Part shown: one piece after another, positions 9,936 to 21,460 of the stretch
How positions within the stretch are numbered: the stretch's first letter is position 1
How the letters are laid out: every line of letters begins with the position of its first letter
Assembly (NCBI GenBank): GCA_037367405.1
Contig: JAZKJV010000085.1
Span: 682,001-746,000, forward strand
DNA length: 64,000 bases
Origin: Ottelia alismoides
Lineage: Eukaryota; Streptophyta; Magnoliopsida; Alismatales; Hydrocharitaceae
Direction: 5' to 3'
Made by a program: the position numbers and the translations under genes
The notes under the pieces: generated by a model
Databases searched by the model: none
The model's input: only the letters and a program-made list of their open reading frames with translations
What the model was told of the DNA's origin: nothing

Positions 9936-11345
9936 TCAGCGACTGGGCAGAAGAACAGAATTCGGAAATGACGCAGATCCATCGTTGGGAGCACCGGTTA
10001 TGTTTAGAATGGACGTGATCAGGTTATAAATCTGGACATTCTCGAACGAAGGGATCGTGCGACCCCTTGCGAACTGCGGCCCGTGCGCTATAAAGATCGA
10101 CCTCATGGAAAAGAAGGCGTTATCGTATCCGTGCTCCCCTCCACACTCCTTCCCCGTCGAGCTACTGTTTTCCACCTTGTAAGCCTCCGCCAGCAGTCCT
10201 ATGATCGGCGGGATCCGGGGGCTATCCGAGTAATGCAGCCTCTCTGGCAGGTCTTCTTTGAGATACATCTTCAAGAACTCCCCATTCTCCACCTTCCCGG
10301 AGCTCAACCCTTCATTCATCTTCCTAACAACCTCCCGTGCATCCACGCTCTCCGGCGGCGTAATCCCAAGAACCGGGGTGGTGGTTTGGATCCAATTGTC
10401 CGGGATATGGATCCACGGCTTCAATTCCTCCAAGGAGACGATCTTGCCATCGCAGGTACCCACCATACCATGATCCCCAAGCAGAATTAAGCTGACATCC
10501 TCAAATACCCCCCTCTTCTCCAACCCCTCGATCAACCGCCCGATCAAGCGGTCGATATTCTCGACGGCCTGTGTGATCTGCGGGGCGTCAGGGCCAACCT
10601 CGTGTCCCTGGTAGTCAGGGTCCTCGAAGTACAATGTCATGAACCAGGGCAATTCTGCAGCGGGAAGGTCGAAGTAGTTTAGGATGGCGTCCACACGGTC
10701 GTCGAAGGGAACGGAGGCGTTGTACTGCCGGCAGTACTTGGGGGGGCAGTGCCAGGGTCCCTTGGGGACCTCCGAGCCGACCCAGAAGAAGGTGGCGGCC
10801 GGGAGGCCGTGGGAGGAGACGGTGACCCAGAGGGGTTCGCCGAGCCACCACTTGGGGTCGTGGGAGAACGTGGTGAAGTAGTCGCCGGAGACGGGGTCGC
10901 GGAAGTAGTTGTTAATGATGCCGTGGTGAGGGGGGTAGAGGCCGGTGACGATGGAGTAGTGGTTGGGGAAGGTTAGGGTGGGGAAGACCGGAATGAGGCC
11001 GAGCTCGGCTGAGGTCCCGTTTGAGATGAGGCGGCGGATGTTGGGGAGGTTGGGAGACTTGAACTGGTAGCCGAAGCGAAAGCCGTCGGAGGAGATGAGG
11101 AGGACGACGGGGTGGGGGAGGGTGGAGAGCGGGCGGGAGAGGAGGGCAGAGGAGTGGGGGGAGGAAGGGGAGGAGAAGAGGAGGAAGGCAAAGGCGAGGG
11201 CGGCGGACAGGGAGAGGGAAGTGGAGAGGATGAGGAGGGAGAAGACGAGAGGGGAGCGGCGAGGTGGAGGAGAAGGGCGTTGCTGGGGGAGGAGGGAGGT
11301 GGCGGGGGTGGGGGTTGGCGGCTCTTCCGTGGGGGAGGACGCCAT
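9936..11345 (-). CDS. Ectonucleotide pyrophosphatase/phosphodiesterase (NPP) family protein
   Basis: An uninterrupted 469-residue reading frame, the usual length for plant members of this alkaline-phosphatase-superfamily enzyme. These enzymes hydrolyse phosphodiester and pyrophosphate bonds in nucleotides and nucleotide sugars using two zinc ions. Visible landmarks are a Pro/Ser-rich N-terminus and one hydrophobic segment at about 33-57 that should anchor it as a type II membrane protein facing the secretory lumen or cell wall. The metal-site Asp is at 87 (SSDGFR). The nucleophile is Thr125 in PTLTFPNHY, with Asn128. Further metal ligands are Asp244 and His248 (PDYQGHEVGP), Asp291 and His292 (DHGM), and His405 (GEHGYDN). 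All expected catalytic residues are present. Possible N-glycosylation sites include NGT (109), NAS (209) and NIT (448). The first ATG gives the anchor and is preferred. No intron is visible. The 5' third is extremely GC-rich. The gene is probably functional; substrate is unknown. Confidence 0.93.
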   Translation of the reverse strand: MASSPTEEPPTPTPATSLLPQQRPSPPPRRSPLVFSLLILSTSLSLSAALAFAFLLFSSPSSPHSSALLSRPLSTLPHPVVLLISSDGFRFGYQFKSPNLPNIRRLISNGTSAELGLIPVFPTLTFPNHYSIVTGLYPPHHGIINNYFRDPVSGDYFTTFSHDPKWWLGEPLWVTVSSHGLPAATFFWVGSEVPKGPWHCPPKYCRQYNASVPFDDRVDAILNYFDLPAAELPWFMTLYFEDPDYQGHEVGPDAPQITQAVENIDRLIGRLIEGLEKRGVFEDVSLILLGDHGMVGTCDGKIVSLEELKPWIHIPDNWIQTTTPVLGITPPESVDAREVVRKMNEGLSSGKVENGEFLKMYLKEDLPERLHYSDSPRIPPIIGLLAEAYKVENSSSTGKECGGEHGYDNAFFSMRSIFIAHGPQFARGRTIPSFENVQIYNLITSILNITGAPNDGSASFPNSVLLPSR

Positions 11346-11765
11346 TGCCAGAACGTGGTTGGTGGTGGGAAGGGAAGGGAGAGGAGGTTGAGGTGGATTT
11401 GATTGGATCTCGTTGGAGTGGCTCGACTTATTGGTTCTCTTGGTGGAGGTGGATGCTCAATCGGTCACTGGTGCGGGTTGGGTACTGGGATCATGGAATG
11501 CTGACGTTGGAGCCGGTCCTGTGCACACACTCCTATATCAGACCCGTTTCATCTGAAATTGCTATTTTGTTGTCGATGGTGCTGAGAAAACTTTTGGTAG
11601 AAACTTTTTTATTTTTCAACTTGTGGAAGCTGATTTTTATAGGTAGTTTCTCCTTTTCCCCCCTATTACTTGTTTATGGGCTTTTCGAGTATTTAGAATG
11701 TGATGGAGGTGGAAATCCATAGTGGTTGATGGATTTGCACTCCACCATCGAAAGTTAAAAAAAAA
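11346..11765 (-). promoter_or_regulatory. 5' flank and probable promoter of the phosphodiesterase gene
   Basis: On the minus strand, the sequence just upstream of the ATG is CT-rich (about 11346-11400), typical of a plant 5' leader. A weak TATA-like TGATATAGG lies at about 11530-11540, which would give a leader of roughly 150 nt. The Mutator-like element at 11766 sits about 420 bp upstream of the start codon. This is inference from position and composition only. Confidence 0.3.
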
Positions 11766-13230
11766 TCCTTTTGGTGTATTTTTTAGGGTTTCGAGATATC
11801 GCAATATCAGTTGTGTCCTTATTTTTTTAGTAATATCAGTTGTGCCTCCAACTTCTTACCGTTCTATCAGTTGTATCCCTTGGGTTACTTGTCGTCCATC
11901 CACAGTGCAAACGGACGTTAACTTTGAGGACATAAACGGAATTGATTTTAAAAAAATGATTTAATGGTCATTTGACACCCTCTTCCTCATCCTCTTCTTC
12001 TTCCTCTTCTTCCCCATTCCTCTTCCTCCTCCTCCAACCTCCTCCTCCTCCCTCTCTGCCCGGAACTCCTCTCCCACCTCCGGCCTGCCCTCTTCCTCTG
12101 CCCCAGCCTGCCCCCACTTCCGCCCCAGCCTCCCTCTTCCCCGACCTCCCCCCGCCCCCCGTCCCGACCTCCCCCACCCCCTGCCGCCCGCCGAATGAGC
12201 TGGATTTTGAGAAGATCGTTGATCTTTTGAAAGCATGCATAAATCCCGATCCAATACAGAGGTTATCGGTGGCAGAAATCGTCAAGCGCTTGAGAAATAT
12301 AACCTCGATAACGTCCGAGGGTGCTGCTCCGAAACTATCTCCGCTCTCGTGGGCGGAGCTCGAGATTATCTCATCAGAAGAATGATGAAGCGTAATCCAT
12401 CTGAATGGTTTAAAGCCACCATGGAGGAAACCGGGCTGTTGCGACTTCTTATTTATTGATTTGTATGTGGTTTTGTATCGTATAGATAGTGCTTGTTTCA
12501 TCCAATATCTTAGATCTGTACAAAATTAGACATCTTATTTTACTTGTAATCAAATGTATATGTTCGTGTTAGTTGAAAGATCTGAAGAAACCGAGGCAGG
12601 GAATAAATGAACATTGTTTCAGCTAGAAGGTAGTAAGAAATGCTGGACATTGAGAGAGGAAGGGCTGAAACATTTGCCTCCCCCTTCCCCTCGCTGCTCT
12701 CGCGCCTCCTCCTACCTCGTGCCTCCTCCTGCCCCTGCCGCCCCCCACGCCCAGGTCGCCCCCTACCAGCCCTCGTCGAGAACCTGGAGAGGAAGGGCTG
12801 AAATATGAGGGCTTTCATTATTTTTTAAGTTAAGATAAATTTTTTATTAATTAATTCATAAAAATTCATCAAAAAAATCAATAAAATTGACCGTTTGATT
12901 CGTAACGAGTGATATATCCGTGAAAATGCAAAAAAAATTAGAGATTCGATGGATGCATGAAGGTGTCACTAAGAGAGAAATTATGAAGAGAAAGGAAGAA
13001 GAAACAAATGGAGGAGGAAGAAGATGAAGAAGAAGTCTAGACAATAATACCCCTCTTAACTGCATCAAGGTTTGAAAAAATCATGGTTAAGTCAACTCAT
13101 TGACGGTTAATCTGACGGAAGGACACAAGTGATAATGGAGAAAGAAGTGAGGGACACAACTGATATTATCAAAAAGATAGGGGCATAACCGAAATTGCAA
13201 TATCTCAGAGGGGTGCAAGCGATAAAACCC
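11766..13230. mobile_element. Mutator-like element with captured DNA (Pack-MULE), copy 1
   Basis: The right end (about 13120-13230) and left end (about 11766-11960) are long inverted repeats made of ATATCAGTTGTG-type words. They match the ends of the element at 54415-55901. Both elements also share the inner left block (CAGTGCAAACG, CGTTAACTTTGAGGACATA) and the inner right block (GATATATCCGTGAAAATGCA, ATGAAGGTGTCACTAAGAGA). The left tip is degraded and no clean target duplication remains. Between the shared blocks is a CT/GC-rich tract (11975-12190), a coding-like fragment (12190-12460) and a second GC-rich tract (12675-12790). Confidence 0.75.
12190..12460 (+). pseudogene. Captured coding fragment, protein-kinase-like (uncertain)
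   Basis: One frame reads ELDFEKIVDLLKACINPDP followed by IQRLSVAEIVKRLRNI and runs to a stop at 12385. After a one-base shift, a second frame continues as NPSEWFKATMEETGLL to a stop at 12459. The pattern DPxxRLSxxEIV resembles the end of a kinase C-lobe (subdomain XI), but no catalytic motif is present, so the assignment is tentative. Codon-like composition contrasts with the surrounding transposon sequence. It has no start of its own and is enclosed by Mutator-like ends, so I read it as a transduplicated piece of a host gene. Confidence 0.4.
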
Positions 13231-14689
13231 TTTTTTATAATCTTGTACTTTTTGTTCTTTTTTTATATTGAGTTTCCAAGTTGTATCTACGTATTTAAGG
13301 TGTTTTGAGATATTAAATGGGTAAGTAATATGTAACTTATCAAAATTTTATGTTTGATAATGTAATGCTAATACATAACGTCTAAGATATTCTTGATATT
13401 TCAGTTTATAATTTTTATTTAAATTTATGGAATTCTTTGATGTTTTTACGTATTAAAATTACTTAAGTTGTTAAAGAGATCGTTGGAGAAATCAAGATTG
13501 CAACGAAGATTCAAAATCCAAATCACTTCGGATGATCCTCGCAGATATTAAATGTGGGCACATGGAAGGTGTGGATTTCGCAGCATGAAAAGACTCGAAA
13601 GAAAACATGTTTTTAATTCTAAAAATGAGTCAATTTGTAATATTGATAAACGAGTATCAACTATGTGTAAAAGATATGTCGAATGTCATACTAGTAAACA
13701 CTAAGTCAGCGAAATTATATAACAACTCTTATATTTAACTAGGTAAAAGTCCTAGGTCGGCATTAGAGTGTGGGAATCACTTGGTAATATAAGAATCTAA
13801 GCATACGTAAGTCAGAGAGAGACTGAGAGAAAGAGAGTCATCAATGTGTATCCCTTATTATTATGTTTTGTGTCTTTTTTATTATATATTATTTAAAGTT
13901 TAATTTCTATTTTTTAGTTTTACTAATTGATTATTTCAATTGTTAATAATATATTATAATAAAATAAAGAATAAAGAAAATAAATAAAATTGATTTACTT
14001 ACTAATTATTAAAAGGATATAATCAACATATATATTGTTATTTGCTTTATTTATTATATTTATATTTGAATTTTTTTACTGAATTATTTATATCAAATAA
14101 AAGAAAATAAAAAGGTTATATATAAGCATAAAAGATTTTAAAATATATAATAAATGACAAAATGGAGTATAATATAAGTAACCTATCTTTTTATTTTTTT
14201 GTGATTTTCTAATAAAGAATATAGTAAATTAACAATAAAGTTTTAAATAATTTGAGGTAAAAGTGTTGGGATTTTGAAAAATAGTTTTCCCTTGCAAAAT
14301 GATCCCAAAAAATCAACTATATTTTTATAAATAATATATATAATAAGGTTTCCATATCACTTTTTTGTGTTTTTATAAAATATGTGTAGTAATTTTTGTG
14401 AGTTTTTAAGCTTTTTATATTATAGAGATATAGATACAATAAAAATGGAAACTAAAAAGAATGTAAATTGTCTATGAAGAGGGAGTCCACACTAATTTTC
14501 TTAAAAAATGGAAACAAGATGATAAATTATCAAATGCAACATAAGCACAAATATATCAAAAAGATTCCAAAAAGTATGTAGAAGATGCAACATATAATGC
14601 AATCAAAGAGTAATTAAAAGGTTTTCTTTTACATATTGTAATATGGATCCACTAAAAATCCAACTGTAAATCCACAAATTATATCATGT
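13231..14689. other. AT-rich stretch without assigned genes
   Basis: It is strongly AT-rich with many stops and no paired repeat ends. I see nothing that I can name. Confidence 0.45.
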
Positions 14690-16830
14690 TAAGGGGCAAT
14701 TCTCAATGAATTTCTGGAAACTCAATGTCCAAAGTTCGTGATCAGGAGATGGTCGCTCGAAGCAAGGGGGAGTACCTAAGATATCGTTTCCAGTTCGTGG
14801 GCGTCCTCGGTCCACGGAAATCCAGTTTTCAGAATTGCACAGAAAGGTGAGGATTTTGAAGGTCACTCAAAACTTGGGCCAGCAAGGAGACCAACATCAA
14901 AGATGAAGTCAAGGTGACGGAGGCTGCCCTGGCCGTGATTAATGGTGCGTTAGCCGTGGACCCCCTAGACGAAATCCTAGCCCAGCTTGAAAGCGACATC
15001 AAGTCCCACTACGAGAGCCTGCAGAGCGACCTTGAATCGGCTTGGAAACAAAAAGCCGAGTTGACTGGCTTACTCTGGGAGACCGAAATACAAGATTTTT
15101 CCATATCTCCGCAACTGCGCGTAAAGCGAGAAACGCCATTCCTTTCCTCCTCACAAGCGATGGCCTTTTGCTCGACAAACCGGCCTTAATAGCAAACGCG
15201 GCAGTGGATTTCTTTGGTGACCTCCTTGGCCCACATACGATTGATGCCAGCACAATGCCGCCGCCCGCACCAAAAATGCGGCTAACAACTGCGGGCAGAG
15301 AGTGGCTCGAGCGCCCCTTCGAGGAGGCTGAAATACTTGAAGCTCTTAAATCTATACCCTCTTCGAAAGCCCCCGGGCCGGATGGTTTCAACAGGGGATT
15401 CTTCAAACGACACTAGCCCCTAATAAAACAAGATCTCTGCGAGGCTATCAAATACCTCTACCAGGGAGGTAATCACGTCAAAGAAATCAACCAAACTTTC
15501 CTTACACTTGTGCCGAAGACATCCTCCCCTAATGAGCTCTCGGATTTCCGACCTATATCCTGCTACAACCTCGTTTACAAGGTCTTTGCCAAGATGCCCG
15601 CCACTCGGGTAGCCACCGTTCTTCCACAAATTATCTCCAAAAACCAATCAGCATTCATTAAAGGCCGCACCTTGGGAGATAGTATGAGGCTTGCACAAGT
15701 GATTATGTTGGGGTTCGATAGGAAGACGGCGTCAAATCGTGCTTGCCTCAAAATTGATCTAACCAAGGCAATCGACACTATCGACCATGATTTCATTCTT
15801 CAATGCCTGAAAGACATGGGTTTCGGAGATCGTTGGATCTCATGGATCAATCAATGCATCTCCACAGCCTCGTTCTCTGTCTTGGTCAATGGCACTCCTC
15901 ACGGTTACTTCAGGGGAACTAGGGGTCTACGACAAGGGGATCCCCTTAGCCCGCTCCTGTTTGTTGTTGGCATGGAAGCCCTCACTTCGCTGGTGGAGAT
16001 TTATGTAAACAAAGGGGCGCTCAAACCTCTTGCCTGCGGCCGTAGACCGGCCTTTGACACACCAACGCACCTAATCTATGCTGACGACCTCCTCTTCCTT
16101 TGCAAGGCCACATCCAAATCGCTCCTCGCAGTCAAAAACATACTCAACAAATTCCGCTAAATGTCGGGCCTTGCATGAATGCTCGCAAGAGTAAGCTCTT
16201 CCGCCCAAAGAATGCCACTGCTAACTTTGGAATCTGTCTGCGGCTAGGATTGCTGCGCCACTCACTCCCCACCACGTACCTGGGTCTACCGCTTTCCTCC
16301 TCGTTTGGACGTGGCTCCTCGGCTAGATTGCTTGAGGACAAGGTTAGGGCCTTGCTGAGCGGCTAGAAGGCAAAGGCCCTAACTTTCGCCGGCCGGGCCC
16401 AATTATTGAAGAGTGTCGTTGCCGGGCTGGTCCTTTTTTGGGCTGATGGCACGATCATCCCGTCTCGTACTGCTAGAAGGATCGATATGATATGTGCTGC
16501 ATTCCTTTGGAATCACGGCCTGCACTCCATTGCTTGGGACACCATTTGCCTCCCTAGATCGGAGGGGGGAATTGGAATACGATCTGCGGTTACTGTTAAA
16601 GCGGCAATGGCAATTGCCTGGGCTTGGAAAATATTGAACGTGGGCTCCTCGCTTTGGTCGGAGTACATGAATGCCAAGTATCTACGCCCGGATGCGTTCT
16701 TCGAAATTGGGCTTGCAACATCGGCCTCTCCTGTTTGGAAGCACATACTCGCATCCCGCCCCCTACTCCGGCCACGCATTGGGGGATCTCTCCCCCCTAC
16801 TTCGAAATTGGACTTTTTTAACACTCTTTA
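14690..16830 (+). pseudogene. Decayed L1-type LINE, ORF2 (reverse transcriptase) region
   Basis: The order of motifs matches plant L1-clade ORF2 proteins. There is a linker with WASKETNIKD and AWKQKA (about 14870-15060), then RVDWLTLGDRNTRFFH and LLDKPALI. The pre-RT motif KAPGPDG is at 15366-15386. Next come ELSDFRPIS and NQSAFIKGR, a KIDLTKA block, LRQGDPLSPLLF (about 15927-15965) and the catalytic YADD (16077-16088). A 3' part with WKILNVGSSLW and SPVWKHIL, close to the usual zf-RVT region, ends at about 16830. The frame shifts near 15060, a stop lies at 15414-15416, and it shifts again near 16160 and 16390, so it cannot make protein. The apurinic endonuclease, ORF1, the distal 3' end and the poly-A tail are absent. 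Confidence 0.9.
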
Positions 16831-18036
16831 CATTGTTATTTCTTTTATTTAAAACTATATTCTTTACGTATAGTAAGCATGTGTTCTTATTATTTTGTTA
16901 TTCTATCCAAATAATTGCAAAGAACTTCTGTCTATTGTCCTTATCAGTTCTTCTTCCCGTACTACTGCTTCTGCTGGAATTTTCTTAGGAGCTTCGCTAA
17001 AGTTTAAGTCTATAATATATATCTATCTATGTTGTCCTCTCAGGTTCTCCGCTTTCTTAGTGACCCCCTCCCTCTCTGCATAGATCCCGACTTTTCTTCT
17101 AAGACAAAAAAAAGATAATTTTCAATCTCTAAATAGTTTGGGAAGGTCTGTTAAATCCATAATCTACTTTAGATTAACTTCATGCATTTTTTGTATTACT
17201 ACAATTAAATTTGAAATATTCCTGATAGTTTCTTAAATTTGTTATTGTTGTATTGTCATATGTTGTTAACTATATTTCTATAAAGGAAACTGCATAAACT
17301 TTCTAATGCTTAGCATATAGCTGTCGTTGGTTTGAGGAACTTGACTTTGGTGATTAATGTCTGAATATTTTATGTTGATCTTTTTTTAGATGCCTGGCAC
17401 GTGGATTATCTACATTAAATTTATTTCATGCATTTTTCATTTGACCATAGTCAAATTTGTAATATTCTTGGTATAGCTTCTTTGATTGTTAGTTGTTGTC
17501 ATTGTATTTTCCTATGCAGTTAGCCATATTTTTGTAAAATAAACTACATGAACTTTACAATGTTCAGCGTATAATGTTATATCAATAAAACATGTGATAT
17601 GTACATGTGATGTTGGCTTGACAAAAAATTTTATGTGAATAATTTGTTTTGTTAATGACAAGTTTCTTTTCTAATTTGCGTGATTCTCTTGAACTTTGTG
17701 TATGTAATGTTGACGAATAGTCTACTAGGTAATAAAATGGTAACAAGCATATAGTCGGGTTACACGAAAGAAAATAGTCCAGGTATATGACGTCCAATCT
17801 TCTGCACTTCTTGCTTATAAATTTATAACTCTTATGGTTACTTTAGAATATGAATGTTCTTTGCTCCGGTTTCAACTTTATTATTTTCCAAAGGTACCCT
17901 ACTTTGGGCTAACATCATATGTAAAATGTATTGTTATTTTCTGTTGTATACGTACGCATTATCTTGAGAGCAAGATGCATTTTTGTATATAACTTCTGAT
18001 TTATAAAATTGATTGCACTCTTTCGGTTTACTTTTA
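16831..18036. repeat. AT-rich stretch with a degenerate direct repeat
   Basis: No gene is seen. Segments at about 17160-17330 and 17410-17580 are diverged copies of one another. They share TTCATGCATTTTT, CAAATTTGTAATATTC-like and CATAAACTTT/CATGAACTTT words in the same order. They may belong to the body of a Helitron whose 3' end is at 18699. Confidence 0.45.
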
Positions 18037-18186
18037 GGGTTCGTTTGATTGTAGGGTTGGACAGGGTTAGGTTGGGTTGGAGTACCCCTGTGAATGGAAT
18101 TGTGAGGAGAAATGGGAGGGTTGGAAGGAGGGGTACTCTGGGTTGGGCCAATCCAACCCTGCCCAACCCTGCAATCAAACGGAGCA
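18037..18186. mobile_element. Tourist-like MITE, family W copy 2
   Basis: The left end GGGTTCGTTTGATTG and right end CAATCAAACGGAGCA pair as inverted repeats. TTA lies on both sides (18034-18036, 18187-18189), an intact 3-bp duplication. The interior GGGTTGG words match the copies at 7025 and 59617. Confidence 0.8.
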
Positions 18187-18393
18187 TTAGGGAAAAGTTA
18201 TTCTACGGGTAAATAGCCTTATATATATATCTAATGGGCACAGGGTTCATTGGATAATTTCCCTATATATATACATGATTGTAATTTCTAAACAATGTTT
18301 ATCTTTATATACATGTATGATTAATAATTGAGAGCGTAAATACACACACTCACATGTCAGGGTTCAAATTACTTCATAAAGGCAACATATGAT

Positions 18394-18629
18394 ATCTTGA
18401 CAATTGTATACAACTTACTTGACTGTATATTTTCTATGTTCTACATGATGGGTTATGAGAGTACAATCATAGTTGTTATTGTTAATGTTTAACACATATT
18501 TGTATTCTGAGTATCTTGGTATTTCTATACAACGTACTTGACTATATACTTTCTATATTATGCATGATAGGATTACAAAAGTGCAATCATAGTTATTATT
18601 GTTAACGTTTAACACATAGTTGTCTTCAA
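18394..18629. repeat. Tandem duplication of a ~118-bp unit
   Basis: The unit at 18394-18511 is repeated at 18512-18629. Both carry ATCTTG near the start, then TACTTGACT, TTTCTAT, GTGCAATCATAGTT or its variant, and GTTTAACACATA in the same order, with roughly 80% agreement by eye. There is no coding. Confidence 0.7.
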
Positions 18630-18639
18630 CTTTTTAGTA

Positions 18640-18699
18640 TTTATTAAAATTTCTCATTGTCACATGATGCCGCCGCGAAGCGCGGGTATGCACCCTAGT
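18640..18699 (+). mobile_element. Helitron 3' terminus
   Basis: The hairpin CCGCG-AAG-CGCGG (about 18672-18684) is followed by ten bases and then CTAGT (18695-18699). The next base is T, exactly as expected for insertion between A and T. The 5' end was not found; the body probably extends left through the repeats at 18394-18629. Confidence 0.65.
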
Positions 18700-19296
18700 T
18701 ATAACTAAATTTCACATCATAATGCGTTTACCCCCCAAATCTCAATTCGTAGCGCTGCGTCACCATCGTATTGGGCCCCTCACACACATGTCCTTCCCCT
18801 TGTTGGAAATTTTAGAGAAGTTATTTGTTAGTCATTTGTTTTTTGTACTTTAATTATATTTGAGATTCTTGCAATAATACCCTATATTTGAAGTTTTTGT
18901 GATGATAAATTTAACATCTTTGAAAAAAATAGCATATTTAGAAACTTCAAATGAGGTGGGAGCTTTCCTAAGTTAAGGAAAGTCACTAACAATTTAGGCA
19001 TTTCCTTGTATATTTTACATTTTATTATGTCATAAATTTAATGATAGATGTTAACATCACATTTACCTCAAGATATATTTAAAAAATATGTATACATTGG
19101 ATGAAAATGTTGGTTACATATAGTTGCTATATTTTTATAAAACATTCTGATTATTATCATTCTACAATGTGAAACTTACAGTTTTACAAAATTTATACAT
19201 GCTTCTACTAAAAAATGATGGCTTTAAAAGCTCAAGAAAGACCTCAACTCATTTGAAAAGGGCCCACGATATGTACATGTATGTGTGTAGGGGGTC
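18700..19296. other. Stretch without assigned genes
   Basis: It is AT-rich with no recognisable coding or repeat ends. Confidence 0.4.
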
Positions 19297-19304
19297 CTTC
19301 CAAT

Positions 19305-20604
19305 AAGGGACGAAGACAAGGGGAGCGGGAGGGAGCTTGGCCCCCCCGTCTCCCAATTTATTTATTTATATACTATTATATTATTATAATATAATATGAT
19401 CTATATACAAATTAGTGAACTATAAACATCAATAAGTTGTATATAATAGCTCCCCCATCTTCATCTGATCCGTCACCGTATCCATATCATACAGGTTTTG
19501 ACATCGTATCCGCAGTTGCTTTTAAATGGATACGGATTTCGATATCACTTTCATATCAACAAATGTCTATATCCGTGTCTGTATATCCGTTTTAATATAT
19601 AAATATTGTTGTACATTCATTTTTAACTTTAATATAATATAATTGTATACCTTCTTTCATCATATTTAGCATAATATTTATGATCTCAATACATTGAGTA
19701 TATTTTTATCATATGTAATCCATGCAATACATGTATATTTAAGTTAATATATAGAGTATTTCTAATATTATTCATATACGATCGATATCTGTTTTATACT
19801 GATATACATTTTTTGCGGATATGTATCATATTTGCATCCGTCAATATCGATATAGACGTTCACATTTGTATTTAAAAACAAATAAGGATGTGGGAATGCT
19901 TTAGAAACAACATCGTTTTAAAAACAGTTCGGTATCCATTTTATATCGATACCCATTGTCACATCAATACTGGTGATCCATATAGAAATGCTTAGGTATC
20001 GCATTTTTAGCGACGATTAGTTCAAATTCTAAAGAATAGTGATGGATAAGTATTCTATATGATCTCTCACTACATCGCTAGTTCTAACATAGAAATTATC
20101 ATGTAGAAAATACTATTCGTTGTTATATACTTAAAAATGGATAAAATATGACATATTTAAAATAATCTGTATAGACTCATTTTGTTGTAGTAAATCATTC
20201 CCGTTATTAAAGAAATACACTTGACTATTAGCATTTAAATATTGTAAAATGTGTATTTTATATTTTTTAAACACTTTCATTTAAAAATAAATAAAATCAA
20301 TATAATGGTGGAATTATTAGGAGCGATGTAGTTTTACCTATTGAAAAATCTTAAATTCAATGGTATAACTTAACATCTTGTTAATGAAGGGTATTGTTGA
20401 TTGAATAATTTTGTAGGGATCTTTTTATCAATACCAATATTTGTTGAGATATTTATGTGAAATTGTAAGCTTACAACAATATCTTGGTGAAATAAACTTG
20501 TAAACATATTTTAATAATTACAACAAGGAATAATAAGAATGATGAATCATATATCTAGTCGCAATAATTTGGCCCCCAAATAGAATTTTCTAGCTTCGTC
20601 ACTG
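19305..20604. mobile_element. hAT element, family B copy 1, with 8-bp TSD
   Basis: A perfect 8-bp duplication CTTCCAAT flanks it (19297-19304, 20605-20612). The ends AAGGGACGAAG and CTTCGTCACTG are inverted repeats, followed inside by G-runs and C-runs (GGCCCCCC near both ends). The 1300-bp interior has no transposase. The same end design is found at 54320-57844 and 57917-58580. Confidence 0.85.
19985..20194. mobile_element. Possible degraded CACTA terminus nested in the hAT element
   Basis: It ends in CATTTTGTTGTAGTA, one base from the inverse CACTA signature. The preceding 200 bp loosely follow the layout at 955-1165. The similarity is weak. Confidence 0.3.
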
Positions 20605-21130
20605 CTTCCAATGGAACGTAGTGAAGGATATGGGGGGAATCCTTAAGCGCATCATGGAAGCGTGATGATCGCATCGAATGCGATCGGGAGCGATTAGTCG
20701 CATTGGTCGCTCCGGGCAGCGGAAATTAAAAGTTTTTACGTGACGAAACCACATGATCGGAGAATACTTCTTGGATCGTTTTGTCTGAACCATAAACAAG
20801 TAATAGGATTACCTCTTGAAGCGTGGTTGCGATCGAGTCTCTAAACAAAGAGACCTCCTGTCGCAAGTCCAATCCGACGGAGGAGACGCTTGCGAGCACG
20901 TGGATGAGACGCGTGCTTCTCGCAATTCATGTTGATGATCCAAGCCACGGATCTCCTGATATCGACAAACGAGATGCAACGTCTTCTTCACGATCAAGGC
21001 ACACCGAAGTAGATGGAGATGCACGAGCAAACGATCGAGCAACATAGTAACGACGCTGCAACGATGGAGGATCTCTCTATGGCATCTATGATGGACGACC
21101 ACATGAGAGATAGAGAGAGTGGGCGTGCAT

Positions 21131-21136
<6 letters not shown>

Positions 21137-21171
<35 letters not shown>
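21137..21171. repeat. (AG)n microsatellite
   Basis: There is an uninterrupted AG dinucleotide run within the solo LTR. Confidence 0.95.
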
Positions 21172-21176
<5 letters not shown>

Positions 21177-21460
21177 TTAATCATATGTCATTGGAAGAGC
21201 AAGGGGTACCTCTTCTTATATAGGGTTTTGGGAGTCCATGGATCTCAATCCATGGACAATACACAATCAATGGTTGAGATTGATTTGTGTTTCTTTCAAT
21301 GGCTATGATCTTGTTGTAAAAAAACAACAACAATTAATTTAATTTAATATATATCGATAAATCAATATATTTAAACTCAAATCAATTAATTATCCTTGGA
21401 GATAATGAGGAGATAAACCATATCCCCTATAAAGAGGGACTGCTACAACATCTCATGAGA

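Noticed and set aside
10083..11402. Many open frames overlapping the phosphodiesterase gene
   Set aside because: They are shadow frames of a GC-rich real gene; none carries known motifs.
15042..16852. Functional LINE
   Set aside because: At least three frame changes and an in-frame stop break the reverse transcriptase, and the endonuclease is missing.
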